Assembly (NCBI GenBank): GCA_000474255.1
Contig: BATO01000003.1
Coordinates: 124,001-188,000, forward strand
Length of the DNA stretch: 64,000 bases
DNA from: Aquipseudomonas alcaligenes MRY13-0052
GTDB lineage: Bacteria; Pseudomonadota; Gammaproteobacteria; Pseudomonadales; Pseudomonadaceae
Direction of reading: 5' to 3'
Under the pieces are notes generated by a model that was given only the letters and a program-made list of their open reading frames with translations, had not been told where the DNA came from and searched no databases. The position numbers and the translations under genes are program-made. Shown here piece by piece: positions 10,095 through 18,178 of the stretch (positions are counted from its first letter, which is position 1; each line of letters begins with the position of its first letter).

Positions 10095-10631
10095 CTATAC
10101 CGCCACGTCGAGGAACACCTGGTGCTGCGCCAGCACGTGAGGGCTGAACACCAGCCAGGGTTGCTCGCGCTGGAACACACCGTGGATGAACGGCTGGATC
10201 GCCGCCTCCAGGGGAGGCAGTTCCTCGGAGAACGAATCCACCGGGAAATGCTGCATGCCGTAGACCTCGTCGACGATCAGCCCGGCGAAGATTTCCTGGT
10301 GGTCCACCACCAGCACCCGACGCTGCTTGCGCAGGGGCGACAGTTCACCACCGAAGAACCCGCACAGGTCCATGATCGGCAACAGCCGGCCACGCACGTT
10401 GGCCACGCCCTTGACCCAGGACTTCACGCCCGGCAGCAGCGTGTGCCGCGGCTCGTGAAGCACCTCGCCGACCTCGCCCATGGGCGCCACGAACAGACGC
10501 TCGCCCATGCGGAAGCCGATGCCGCTCCAGGTCTGTACGGTTTCCTGCTGCGCAGGGAGGCCCGCCGCCAGCGCACGGCAGCGCTGGTCGATCTCGAGGA
10601 GAAGCTGGAAAGGGGTCTGCGCGTCCGACAT
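10095..10631 (-). CDS. pilI: PilI, CheW-like adaptor
   Basis: CheW-family scaffold that couples PilJ to the kinase ChpA. The 178 residues equal the length of P. aeruginosa PilI. The CheW fold is recognisable from GERLFVAPMGEVGEVL near residue 48 and from the GVANVRGRLLPIMDL segment near residue 89, which contains the typical N-x-R-G core. Third gene of the pil-chp operon, 48 bases after pilH. Confidence 0.95.
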   Translation of the reverse strand: MSDAQTPFQLLLEIDQRCRALAAGLPAQQETVQTWSGIGFRMGERLFVAPMGEVGEVLHEPRHTLLPGVKSWVKGVANVRGRLLPIMDLCGFFGGELSPLRKQRRVLVVDHQEIFAGLIVDEVYGMQHFPVDSFSEELPPLEAAIQPFIHGVFQREQPWLVFSPHVLAQHQVFLDVAV

Positions 10632-10679
10632 GCCGGCCAGGGCCTTCTTTCTTCTAGTTATCGACGGACTGTACCGGCA

Positions 10680-11045
10680 TCAGCCGGCCAGTACTGCGTT
10701 GAGGGTTTTCAGCAGGGTGTCTTCGTCGATCGGCTTGGTCAGGTAGTCTTTCGCGCCCTGACGCTTGCCCCAGACCTTGTCGGTTTCCTGGTCCTTGGTG
10801 GTGACGATGATCACCGGAATGTGGCTGGTCTCGGCGTCCTTGGTCAGCTGACGCGTGGCCTGGAAGCCGTTCAGGCCGGGCATGACGATGTCCATCAGCA
10901 CGGCGTCGGGTTTTTCCTGGCGAGCCAGGGCAACGCCATCGGCGCCATTCTCGGCCTTGAGTACCTGATGGCCGTGCTTCTCGAGCATGGCGGTCAGTTT
11001 GTACATCTCGGTCGGCGAGTCATCAACAATCAGAATACGAGCCAT
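10680..11045 (-). CDS. pilH: PilH, CheY-like response regulator
   Basis: Single-domain receiver that acts opposite PilG in pilus retraction control. The start at 11045 (MARILIVDDSPTE) gives 121 residues as in P. aeruginosa; an ATG four codons upstream is less likely. Receiver hallmarks are all present: the acidic pair in VDDS (residues 7-8), phospho-acceptor Asp in VLMDIVMPGLNG near residue 52, Thr in IIVTTKD near 82-83 and Lys in YLTKP near 104. There is no output domain. Confidence 0.95.
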   Translation of the reverse strand: MARILIVDDSPTEMYKLTAMLEKHGHQVLKAENGADGVALARQEKPDAVLMDIVMPGLNGFQATRQLTKDAETSHIPVIIVTTKDQETDKVWGKRQGAKDYLTKPIDEDTLLKTLNAVLAG

Positions 11046-11093
11046 GTTTGTCCCCAAAACGGAAAGGCATCACCGGCCATGGGAGGCCGGACT

Positions 11094-11501
11094 TCAGGAG
11101 GCTTGTTCCACCGGGGTGAAATCAGGCACGTGAGTCTTGATCGCGCCGAGCAACTCTTCCTTGCTGAAAGGCTTGGTGAGGTATTGATCGGAACCAACGA
11201 TGCGACCCTTGGCCTTATCGAACAGGCCGTCCTTCGAGGACAGCATGATCACCGGGGTGGACTTGAAAGCACTGTTGTTTTTGATCAGGGCGCAGGTCTG
11301 ATAGCCATCGAGCCGCGGCATCATGATGTCGACGAAAATGATATTGGGGTGAGTATCGGCGATCTTGGCCAATGCGTCGAAGCCGTCGACGGCCGTAATG
11401 ACCTCGCAACCCACCTTCTTCAGCAGAGTTTCAGCGGTGCGACGAATCGTTTTCGAATCGTCGATCACCATGACCTTCAAACCCTCGGAATGCTGTTCCA
11501 T
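11094..11501 (-). CDS. pilG: PilG, CheY-like response regulator
   Basis: First gene of the Pil-Chp operon and receiver-only regulator needed for pilus extension and, in P. aeruginosa, for cAMP signalling through FimL/CyaB. The 135 residues match the orthologue. Motifs: VIDDSKT near residue 12, phospho-acceptor Asp in IIFVDIMMPRLDG near residue 58, ML-S-SKDG near 85 and YLTKPFSKEEL near 108. A purine-rich AGGGCGA precedes the ATG on the minus strand. Divergent from gshB. Confidence 0.96.
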   Translation of the reverse strand: MEQHSEGLKVMVIDDSKTIRRTAETLLKKVGCEVITAVDGFDALAKIADTHPNIIFVDIMMPRLDGYQTCALIKNNSAFKSTPVIMLSSKDGLFDKAKGRIVGSDQYLTKPFSKEELLGAIKTHVPDFTPVEQAS

Positions 11502-11771
11502 GTTCGCCCTACCATCGCCTCGGTGAGTCGTTATTTTGCTTAGTTCAGTGCGCCTGAGGCCCTGTCAGCGACGGGCTACGACCCAATCGTCGGGCCTTTT
11601 TAGCACACTCTCCGGACGCAAGCTACAAAGCGCCAGCCTCCGGGAATCCTAGTCCATGCGGCGAGGTTTCCCTTGACCGCAACAACCTCCAGCGCCAACC
11701 TGAGCGCCTCGTTACCGGGCCCGGAATTCTCCAGTGCCCCTCTTTATTAAACAGTCGCGGAGAACACACCC
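11502..11771. other. Divergent intergenic region between pilG and gshB
   Basis: This 270-base spacer must hold promoters for the pil-chp operon (minus) and gshB (plus). I see an AT-richer segment around 11528-11545 but no confident -35/-10 pair and no open reading frame of merit. A GCGGAGAA ribosome-binding site for gshB lies at its right end. Confidence 0.5.
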
Positions 11772-12743
11772 ATGAGCGTTCGCCTCGGGATCGTCATGGA
11801 CCCCATTGCGCACATCTCCTTCAAGAAGGACAGCTCCCTGGCCATGCTGCTGGCAGCCCAGGCCCGCGGATGGTCCCTCTACTATATGGAGCAGCAGGAC
11901 CTGTACCAGAAGGCCGGCGAAGCCCGCGCCCGCATGCGGCCGCTGAACGTGTTCGCTGATCCTCAACGCTGGTACGAGCTGGAAGACGAGAGCGACGCCC
12001 CGCTGGCCGAGCTGGATGTGATCCTCATGCGCAAGGACCCGCCCTTCGACAACGAGTTCGTCTATTCGACCTACCTGCTGGAACAGGCCGAACGCGCCGG
12101 CGTGCTGGTGGTGAACCGCCCGCAGAGCCTTCGCGACTGCAACGAGAAGTTCTTCGCCACCCTGTTCCCTCAACTGACCCCACCGACACTGGTCAGTCGC
12201 AGGGCTGATATTCTGCGCGAGTTTGCGAAAGAGCAGCGTGACATCATTCTCAAACCCCTTGATGGCATGGGCGGATCGATGATTTTTCGCCACCGCGAGG
12301 GCGATCCGAACCTTTCCGTCATTCTCGAGACCCTGACCCGTCACGGCGCCGAGCAGATCATGGCCCAGCGTTACCTGCCCGCGATCAAGGACGGCGACAA
12401 GCGCATTCTGATGATAGACGGTGAACCGGTACCCTACTGCCTGGCGCGCATTCCCGCCGCCGGCGAGACCCGGGGCAACCTGGCGGCCGGCGGCCGTGGC
12501 GAGGCGCGACCGCTGTCCGAGCGCGACCGCGAGATCGCCGCCACCGTGGGCCCGACCCTGCGCGAGCGCGGCCTGCTGTTCGTCGGCCTGGACGTGATCG
12601 GCGACAGCCTCACCGAAATCAACGTCACCAGCCCGACCTGCATCCGCGAGATCGACGCCGCCTATGACACGCGCATCGGTGATCGCCTCATGGACGTCAT
12701 CCAGACCAAGCTCGCCGAGAACGGGCGCAAGCCCCAAGCTTGA
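11772..12743 (+). CDS. gshB: Glutathione synthetase
   Basis: ATP-grasp enzyme joining gamma-glutamylcysteine and glycine to give glutathione in the cytoplasm. 323 residues, close to the usual 315-320. The N-terminal domain opens with VRLGIVMDPI; ATP-grasp signatures are IILKPLDGMGGSMIF near residue 160 and the metal-binding INVTSPTCIREID near residue 282. GCGGAGAA sits 7 bases before the ATG. Divergent from pilG and followed by tonB3, as in P. aeruginosa. Confidence 0.97.
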   Translation: MSVRLGIVMDPIAHISFKKDSSLAMLLAAQARGWSLYYMEQQDLYQKAGEARARMRPLNVFADPQRWYELEDESDAPLAELDVILMRKDPPFDNEFVYSTYLLEQAERAGVLVVNRPQSLRDCNEKFFATLFPQLTPPTLVSRRADILREFAKEQRDIILKPLDGMGGSMIFRHREGDPNLSVILETLTRHGAEQIMAQRYLPAIKDGDKRILMIDGEPVPYCLARIPAAGETRGNLAAGGRGEARPLSERDREIAATVGPTLRERGLLFVGLDVIGDSLTEINVTSPTCIREIDAAYDTRIGDRLMDVIQTKLAENGRKPQA

Positions 12744-12830
12744 TGCAGCTAACAGCTTTGGACATGCAACTTGCAGCCTGCCGCCCCAGTTCGGCAGACT
12801 GCGCGCCATCCTGAGCAGACCCGATGTGCG

Positions 12831-13724
12831 ATGAACGCAGCCGCTGATTTTTCCGACTTCCCCTCCTCCGGCGTACGCCCGGCGGACCGGCTGGGTTTCA
12901 CCCTGTTCCTCGCGGCCGTGCTGCACGTTGCCTTCATCCTCGGGGTCGGCTTCACCTTTGCCGACCCCAGCCAGATCAGCAAGACCCTGGAAGTCACCCT
13001 CGCCAGCTTCAAGAGCGACAAGAAGCCCGAGAAGGCCGACTACCTGGCGCAGATGAACCAGCAGGGTAGCGGCACCCTGGAACACAAGGACACGCCCAAG
13101 ACCACCGAGCAGGCGCCCTTCCAGGACCAGGAGATCAAGAAGGTCACGCCGCCGGCCGCGCCGCAGCAGGCTGCGCGCCAGGAAGCCCCAAAGGCTGCCG
13201 TCGCCACCACCGCGCCCAAGGTGCAGAAGACCACGGTCAAGCACGAGGAAGCCAAGCCCGAACCCGAAGCCCGCCCGGCACCGGTGTTCGACAGCACCCA
13301 GCTGTCCTCGGAGATCGCCAGCCTGGAGGCCGAGCTGTCCCAGGAGCGCCAGCTCTACGCCAAGCGCCCGCGCATCCACCGCCTCAACGCGGCCTCGACC
13401 ATGCGCGACAAGGGCGCCTGGTACAAGGACGACTGGCGCAAGAAGATCGAGCGCGTCGGCAACCTCAACTACCCCGAGGAAGCCCGCCGCCAGCGCCTCT
13501 ACGGCAGCCTGCGCCTGCTGGTGTCGATCAACCGTGACGGCACCCTCTATGAAGTGCAGCTCCTGGAATCCTCCGGCCAACCGGTGCTGGACCAAGCCGC
13601 CATGCGCATCGTCCGCCTCGCCGCCCCCTTCGCCCCCTTCACCGGCGACCTGGCCGACATCGACCGCCTGGAAATCATCCGCACCTGGCGTTTCGAGCGC
13701 GGCGACCGCCTGTCGAGCAACTGA
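12831..13724 (+). CDS. tonB3: TonB-family energy transducer (TonB3 type)
   Basis: Inner-membrane-anchored periplasmic protein with a TonB C-terminal domain. I choose ATG 12831 (297 aa); an upstream ATG at 12771 adds 20 residues without membrane character. One TM segment lies at about residues 20-40 (LGFTLFLAAVLHVAFILGV), followed by a Lys/Pro/Ala-rich spacer to about residue 170 and a TonB domain containing NYPEEARRQRLYGSLRL. Its position between gshB and yqgE matches PA0406, whose loss impairs twitching and pilus assembly (published for P. aeruginosa). No exbB/exbD is adjacent. Confidence 0.9.
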   Translation: MNAAADFSDFPSSGVRPADRLGFTLFLAAVLHVAFILGVGFTFADPSQISKTLEVTLASFKSDKKPEKADYLAQMNQQGSGTLEHKDTPKTTEQAPFQDQEIKKVTPPAAPQQAARQEAPKAAVATTAPKVQKTTVKHEEAKPEPEARPAPVFDSTQLSSEIASLEAELSQERQLYAKRPRIHRLNAASTMRDKGAWYKDDWRKKIERVGNLNYPEEARRQRLYGSLRLLVSINRDGTLYEVQLLESSGQPVLDQAAMRIVRLAAPFAPFTGDLADIDRLEIIRTWRFERGDRLSSN

Positions 13725-13785
13725 CCGGGCGGGTGCGGCGCAACCGCGCTTGAAGCTTGCGGCGCGAAGGTCGAAACTAGCGCCC

Positions 13786-14355
13786 ATGAAAAGCACCGCG
13801 CCCACCTACCTCAAGCACCACTTCCTGATCGCCATGCCGCACATGGACGATCCCAATTTCGCCCAGACCGTCACCTACCTCGTCGAACACAACGAGCAGG
13901 GTGCCATGGGCCTGGTGATCAACCGCCCCAACGGCCTCAACCTCAGCGATGTGCTCGAGCAGCTGCGCCCGGAGATCGACCCGCCCGCCCGCTGCCAGAC
14001 CCTGCCGATCTACGCCGGCGGCCCGGTGCAGACCGACCGCGGCTTCGTCCTCCACCCCAGCGGCCTGACCTTCCAGGCCACCCTGGAGCTGGGCGACCTG
14101 GCGCTCTCCACTTCCCAGGACGTGCTCTTCGCCATCGCCGAAGGCCAGGGCCCGGAAAAAAGCCTGATCACCCTCGGCTACGCGGGCTGGGATGCCGGCC
14201 AGCTGGAAGCCGAGCTGGTGGACAACGCCTGGCTCACCTGCCCGGCCGACCCGGCCATCCTCTTCGACACCGCCGCCGACCAGCGCCTCGCCGCTGCCGC
14301 CGCGCGCCTCGGGATCAACCTCAACCTGCTCACCACCCAGGCCGGGCACGCCTGA
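13786..14355 (+). CDS. yqgE: YqgE/AlgH family (DUF179) protein
   Basis: Cytoplasmic protein of the DUF179 family; its biochemical role is not established. ATG 13786 (MKSTAPTYLKHHFLIAMP) gives 189 residues, the usual family length. Typical blocks are MPHMDDPNFAQTVTYLVEH, GAMGLVINRP and the late GYAGWDAGQLEAEL. Its TGA overlaps the ATG of ruvX by one base, so translation is probably coupled; the yqgE-ruvX pair is widespread. Confidence 0.94.
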   Translation: MKSTAPTYLKHHFLIAMPHMDDPNFAQTVTYLVEHNEQGAMGLVINRPNGLNLSDVLEQLRPEIDPPARCQTLPIYAGGPVQTDRGFVLHPSGLTFQATLELGDLALSTSQDVLFAIAEGQGPEKSLITLGYAGWDAGQLEAELVDNAWLTCPADPAILFDTAADQRLAAAAARLGINLNLLTTQAGHA

Positions 14356-14792
14356 TGGCCGCCAAGCCACTGCGCCTGCTGCTGGGCTTCGACTACGGCA
14401 CCAAGCAGATCGGCGTCGCCGTCGGCCAGGCCGTCACCGGCCAGGCCCGCGAACTCTGCGTGCTCAAGGCGCAGAACGGCGTACCGGACTGGCAGAAGGT
14501 CGAGGCCCTGCTCAAGGAATGGCAGCCGGACGCCATCGTCGTCGGCCTGCCCCTGAACATGGACGGCACCCCCAGCGACATGAGCGAGCGTGCGGAGAAG
14601 TTCGCGCGGCGCCTCAACGGTCGCTTCAACCTGCCGGTCTTCACCCATGACGAACGCCTGACCACCTTCGAAGCCAAGGGCCAGCGGCTCGCCCAGGGTC
14701 AGCGCGGCGGTTACCGCGACAACCCCGTCGACGCCCTGGCTGCCGCCCTTCTGCTGGAAGGCTGGCTGGCGGAACACCCCGGACACGAATAG
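14355..14792 (+). CDS. ruvX: RuvX/YqgF, RNase H-like pre-16S rRNA nuclease
   Basis: Small RNase H-fold protein involved in 16S rRNA 5'-end maturation (YqgF) and proposed as an alternative Holliday-junction resolvase. 145 residues, normal for the family. The catalytic Asp is in LLGFDYGTKQIGVAVG near residue 10, VVGLPLNMDGTPS follows near residue 62, and the conserved DERLTTFEA lies near residue 99. Starts on the last base of the yqgE stop codon; pyrR follows after 12 bases. Confidence 0.95.
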   Translation: MAAKPLRLLLGFDYGTKQIGVAVGQAVTGQARELCVLKAQNGVPDWQKVEALLKEWQPDAIVVGLPLNMDGTPSDMSERAEKFARRLNGRFNLPVFTHDERLTTFEAKGQRLAQGQRGGYRDNPVDALAAALLLEGWLAEHPGHE

Positions 14793-14804
14793 CGAGGAAC
14801 GCCC

Positions 14805-15317
14805 ATGACCCTGCCCAACCCGGCCGAACTGCTGCCGCAGATGGCCAGCGCGCTGAACGCCCACCTGGCCGCGCGCGGCATCGCCAACCCCCGCTTCATC
14901 GGCATCCGCACCGGCGGTGTCTGGGTCGCCCAAGCCCTGCTGGCGGAACTGGGCAGCGAAGAGCCCCTGGGCACCCTGGACGTTTCCTTCTACCGCGACG
15001 ACTTCACCCAGAACGGCCTGCACCCGCAGGTGCGCCCGTCCGAGTTGCCGTTCGAGATCGAAGGCCAGCACCTGATCCTCATCGACGACGTATTGATGAG
15101 CGGCCGCACCGTGCGCGCCGCCATGAATGAGCTGTTCGACTACGGCCGCCCGGCCAGCGTGACCCTGGTCAGCCTGCTGGACCTCAACGCCCGCGAGCTG
15201 CCGATCCGCCCCGACGTGGTCGGCGCCACCCTGTCGCTCGCCGCCGATGAACGGGTAAAATTGCTCGGCCCCGCGCCGCTCGCCCTCGAGCGCCAGGTCC
15301 TCACCCCCGCTTCCTGA
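14805..15317 (+). CDS. pyrR: PyrR, bifunctional pyr regulator / uracil phosphoribosyltransferase
   Basis: Type I phosphoribosyltransferase fold of 170 residues. The PRPP-binding loop is [18 protein letters not shown] near residues 88-105. In Bacillus PyrR is an mRNA-binding attenuator; in Pseudomonas it has been linked to control of pyrimidine genes, but I see no Bacillus-like leader attenuator before it. First of three pyr genes; pyrB follows after 26 bases. GAGGAACG precedes the ATG as ribosome-binding site. Confidence 0.94.
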   Translation: MTLPNPAELLPQMASALNAHLAARGIANPRFIGIRTGGVWVAQALLAELGSEEPLGTLDVSFYRDDFTQNGLHPQVRPSELPFEIEGQHLILIDDVLMSGRTVRAAMNELFDYGRPASVTLVSLLDLNARELPIRPDVVGATLSLAADERVKLLGPAPLALERQVLTPAS

Positions 15318-15343
15318 AACTCCCGACCCCCAGGGCCTGCCCC

Positions 15344-16351
15344 ATGCCGACAGACGCCAAGCGCCCGCTGCAGCTCAACGATCAGGGCCAGCTGCGCCAC
15401 TTCCTCTCGCTCGACGGCCTGCCCCGCGAGCTGCTGACGGAAATCCTCGACACCGCCGACTCCTTCCTCGAAGTCGGCGCCCGCGCCGTGAAGAAGGTCC
15501 CGCTGCTGCGCGGCAAGACCGTGTGCAACGTGTTCTTCGAGAACTCCACGCGCACCCGCACCACCTTCGAACTGGCGGCCCAGCGGCTGTCCGCGGACGT
15601 GATCACCCTCAACGTCTCCACCTCCTCCACCAGCAAGGGCGAGACGCTGTTCGACACCCTGCGCAACCTGGAGGCCATGGCCGCCGACATGTTCGTGGTG
15701 CGCCACGCCGACTCCGGCGCCGCCCACTTCATCGCCGAGCACGTGTGCCCGGACGTGGCCATCATCAACGGCGGTGACGGGCGCCACGCGCACCCGACCC
15801 AGGGCATGCTCGACATGCTCACCATCCGCCGCCACAAGGGTGGTTTCGAGAACCTCTCGGTGGCCATCGTCGGCGACATCCTGCACTCCCGCGTGGCGCG
15901 CTCGAACATGCTCGCGCTCAAGGCGCTGGGCTGCCCGGACATCCGCGTGATCGCGCCCAAGACCCTGCTGCCCATCGGCATCGAGCAGTACGGCGTCAGC
16001 GTCTACACCGACCTGGCCGAAGGCCTCAAGGACGTCGACGTAGTGATCATGCTGCGCCTGCAGCGCGAGCGCATGCAGGGCGGCCTGCTGCCCAGCGAAG
16101 GCGAGTTCTACCGCCTCTACGGCCTCAGCACCCAGCGCCTGGCGCTGGCCAAGCCCGATGCCATCGTCATGCACCCCGGCCCGATCAACCGTGGCGTGGA
16201 GATCGAATCGGCGGTGGCCGACGGCGCCCACTCGGTGATCCTCAACCAGGTCACCTACGGCATCGCCATCCGCATGGCCGTGCTGTCCATGGCCATGAGC
16301 GGCCAGAACACCCAACGCCAGATCAACCAGGAAGCCGAGGTGCAGAACTGA
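15344..16351 (+). CDS. pyrB: Aspartate carbamoyltransferase catalytic subunit
   Basis: Transfers the carbamoyl group from carbamoyl phosphate to aspartate, the committed step of pyrimidine synthesis. 335 residues, as in other pseudomonads, with the N-terminal extension typical of the dodecameric class B enzyme. Key motifs: carbamoyl-phosphate loop [13 protein letters not shown] near residue 63, [13 protein letters not shown] near 149, and [14 protein letters not shown] near 277. No pyrI is present; the final A of its TGA is the first base of the pyrC' start, fitting a complex with that pseudoenzyme. Confidence 0.97.
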   Translation: MPTDAKRPLQLNDQGQLRHFLSLDGLPRELLTEILDTADSFLEVGARAVKKVPLLRGKTVCNVFFENSTRTRTTFELAAQRLSADVITLNVSTSSTSKGETLFDTLRNLEAMAADMFVVRHADSGAAHFIAEHVCPDVAIINGGDGRHAHPTQGMLDMLTIRRHKGGFENLSVAIVGDILHSRVARSNMLALKALGCPDIRVIAPKTLLPIGIEQYGVSVYTDLAEGLKDVDVVIMLRLQRERMQGGLLPSEGEFYRLYGLSTQRLALAKPDAIVMHPGPINRGVEIESAVADGAHSVILNQVTYGIAIRMAVLSMAMSGQNTQRQINQEAEVQN

Positions 16352-17622
16352 TGCGTACCCACATCATCGGCGCCCGCCTCATCGACCCCGCCAGCGGCAC
16401 CGACCAGGTCACCGACCTGTACCTGGAAGCCGGCAAGGTGGCCGCCATCGGCCAGGCGCCCGCCGGCTACGAAGCCGAACACAGCATCGACGCCAAGGGC
16501 CTGGTGGCCGCGCCCGGCCTGGTGGACCTCAACGCCGCCCTGCGCGAGCCGGGCTACAGCCGCAAGGGCAGCATCGACAGCGAAACCCGCGCCGCCGCCG
16601 CCGGTGGCGTCACCAGCCTGTGCTGCCCGCCGCTGACCCGCCCGGTGCTGGACACCCCCGCCGTGGCCGAGCTGATCCTCGACCGCGCCCGCGAAGCCGG
16701 CCACACCAAGGTCTTTCCCGTCGGCGCCCTGAGCAAGGGCCTGGCCGGCGAGCAACTGGCCGAGCTGGTCGCCCTGCGCGACACCGGCTGCGTGGCCTTC
16801 TCCAACGGGCTGGCCAGTTTCGACAGCAACCGCACCCTGCGCCGCGCCATGGAATACGCGGCCACCTTCAACCTGACGCTGATCTTCCACGCCCAGGACG
16901 CTTCGCTCGCGGACGGCGGCATGGCCCACGAGGGCGCCACCGCCGGCTTCCTCGGCCTGGCCGGCATCCCCGAGAGCGCGGAAACCGTGGCCCTGGCCCG
17001 TGACCTGCTGCTGGTGGAGCAGAGCGGTGTGCGCGCGCACTTCAGCCAGCTCACCAGCGCCCGGGGCGCACAGATGATCGCCGAGGCCCAGGCCCGCGGC
17101 CTGCCGGTGACCGCCGACGTGGCGCTGTACCAGCTGCTGCTCACCGACGAAGCGCTGATCGACTTCTCCAGCCTCTACCACGTGCAACCGCCGCTGCGCA
17201 CCCGCACCGACCGCGACGGCTTGCGTGAAGCGGTGAAGAGCGGCGTGATCGGCGCCATCGCCAGCCACCACCAGCCCCACGAAGCGGACGCCAAGCTGGC
17301 CCCCTTCGCCGCCACCGAGCCGGGCATCAGCAGCGTCGAGCTGTTGCTGCCGCTGGCCCTGAGCCTGGTGGAAGACGGCCTGCTCGACCTGCCGACCCTG
17401 CTCGCCCGCCTCACCGCCGGCCCGGCCCGCGCCCTGCGCCTGCCGGTGGGTCGCCTCGCCGTGGGCGCCCCGGCCGACCTGGTGCTGTTCGACCCGCAAG
17501 CCCGCACCCGCGCCGGCGAGCAATGGCTGTCCAAGGGGCGCAACAGCCCCTTCCTCGACCAGGACCTGCCCGGCAAGGTGCGCTACACCCTGATGGACGG
17601 GCACATCACCTATCAGGCCTGA
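16351..17622 (+). CDS. pyrC': Inactive dihydroorotase-like subunit (PyrC'/PyrX)
   Basis: Amidohydrolase-fold protein of 423 residues that in Pseudomonas assembles with PyrB into the class B carbamoyltransferase complex. In active dihydroorotases the metal-binding motif is D-x-H-x-H-x-R-E-P-G; here the aligned stretch is VDLNAALREPG, so both His ligands are gone while the following LREPG is kept. The cell therefore needs a separate pyrC elsewhere. Its ATG shares a base with the pyrB stop, and a terminator follows at 17637. Confidence 0.94.
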   Translation: MRTHIIGARLIDPASGTDQVTDLYLEAGKVAAIGQAPAGYEAEHSIDAKGLVAAPGLVDLNAALREPGYSRKGSIDSETRAAAAGGVTSLCCPPLTRPVLDTPAVAELILDRAREAGHTKVFPVGALSKGLAGEQLAELVALRDTGCVAFSNGLASFDSNRTLRRAMEYAATFNLTLIFHAQDASLADGGMAHEGATAGFLGLAGIPESAETVALARDLLLVEQSGVRAHFSQLTSARGAQMIAEAQARGLPVTADVALYQLLLTDEALIDFSSLYHVQPPLRTRTDRDGLREAVKSGVIGAIASHHQPHEADAKLAPFAATEPGISSVELLLPLALSLVEDGLLDLPTLLARLTAGPARALRLPVGRLAVGAPADLVLFDPQARTRAGEQWLSKGRNSPFLDQDLPGKVRYTLMDGHITYQA

Positions 17623-17636
17623 GCCGCCCGGTCACG

Positions 17637-17664
17637 AAAAAGCCCGCCAGATGGCGGGCTTTTT
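17637..17664. terminator. Bidirectional rho-independent terminator
   Basis: A 12-bp perfect stem (AAAAAGCCCGCC with GGCGGGCTTTTT) around the loop AGAT, with A and T tracts on either side. It serves the pyr operon on plus and the convergent TM2 gene on minus. Confidence 0.92.
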
Positions 17665-17681
17665 CATGCCTGAGCAACGGC

Positions 17682-18077
17682 TCAACGGCGGGCGTTGAGC
17701 ACCGAGACCTGGGTGTTCAGGGTCCAGAAGTCGTAGAGCACGCCGAGCAGGAAGAAGCCGCCGGTGAACAGGTAGAGGATGCCGGTGATCCACTTACCCT
17801 GGTACATGCGGTGCACGCCGAAGACGCCGAGGAAGGTGAGCAGGATCCAGGCGACGGTGTAGTCGTGGGAGCCGGCGTTGAAGCGCAGCGAGGCTTCGCG
17901 GTCCATGGACGGGATGAGGAACAGGTCGATGATCCAGCCGATGAAGAACAGGCCGAAGGTGAAGAACCAGAGGGTGCCGCTCACCGGCTTGCCGTAGTAG
18001 AAGCGGTGGGCGCCGAGGAAACCGAATATCCACAGCAGGTAGCCGATCAGCATGTTGTGGGTGTCAGGGCGTTGCAT
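17682..18077 (-). CDS. Membrane protein with two TM2 domains
   Basis: 131-residue inner-membrane protein containing a tandem duplication of the TM2 module: GAHRFYYGK near residue 22 and GVHRMYQGK near residue 86, each after one hydrophobic helix and before another, giving about four to five TM segments. TM2 proteins are common but their bacterial function is unknown. It is convergent with the pyr operon and divergent from the radical SAM gene; its start is 67 bases from the LexA box, so indirect SOS effects cannot be excluded. Confidence 0.85.
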   Translation of the reverse strand: MQRPDTHNMLIGYLLWIFGFLGAHRFYYGKPVSGTLWFFTFGLFFIGWIIDLFLIPSMDREASLRFNAGSHDYTVAWILLTFLGVFGVHRMYQGKWITGILYLFTGGFFLLGVLYDFWTLNTQVSVLNARR

Positions 18078-18144
18078 GCGTACTCCTTCAGATCGCGACC
18101 ATCCGTCGACGACGGACTTGCGCAGGCTTCAGGGCCGACAAATA

Positions 18145-18160
18145 CTGTATGCACATACAG
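18145..18160 (+). promoter_or_regulatory. LexA (SOS) box upstream of the radical SAM/udgX operon
   Basis: CTGTATGCACATACAG fits CTG-N10-CAG exactly, and with the preceding TA it matches TACTGTAT....ATACAG of the E. coli/Pseudomonas LexA consensus. It ends 18 bases before the chosen start codon. A plausible promoter is TTGCGC (18118-18123), N17, AATACT (18141-18146), so LexA would cover the -10 element and block transcription. Read by eye; not tested. Confidence 0.85.
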
Positions 18161-18178
18161 CCATTCACAGCCCTTTCC

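Noticed and set aside
11712-13805. 697-aa minus-strand open frame over gshB and tonB3; also 28252-30543 and 22028-23197
   Set aside because: Shadows of genes with strong motif evidence on the other strand.
14793-14804. Bacillus-type PyrR attenuator before pyrR
   Set aside because: The gap is only 12 bases and contains no terminator/antiterminator.
18149-18178. Upstream ATG for the radical SAM gene
   Set aside because: It lies within the LexA box and probably ahead of the transcription start; ATG 18179 matches the likely protein start.
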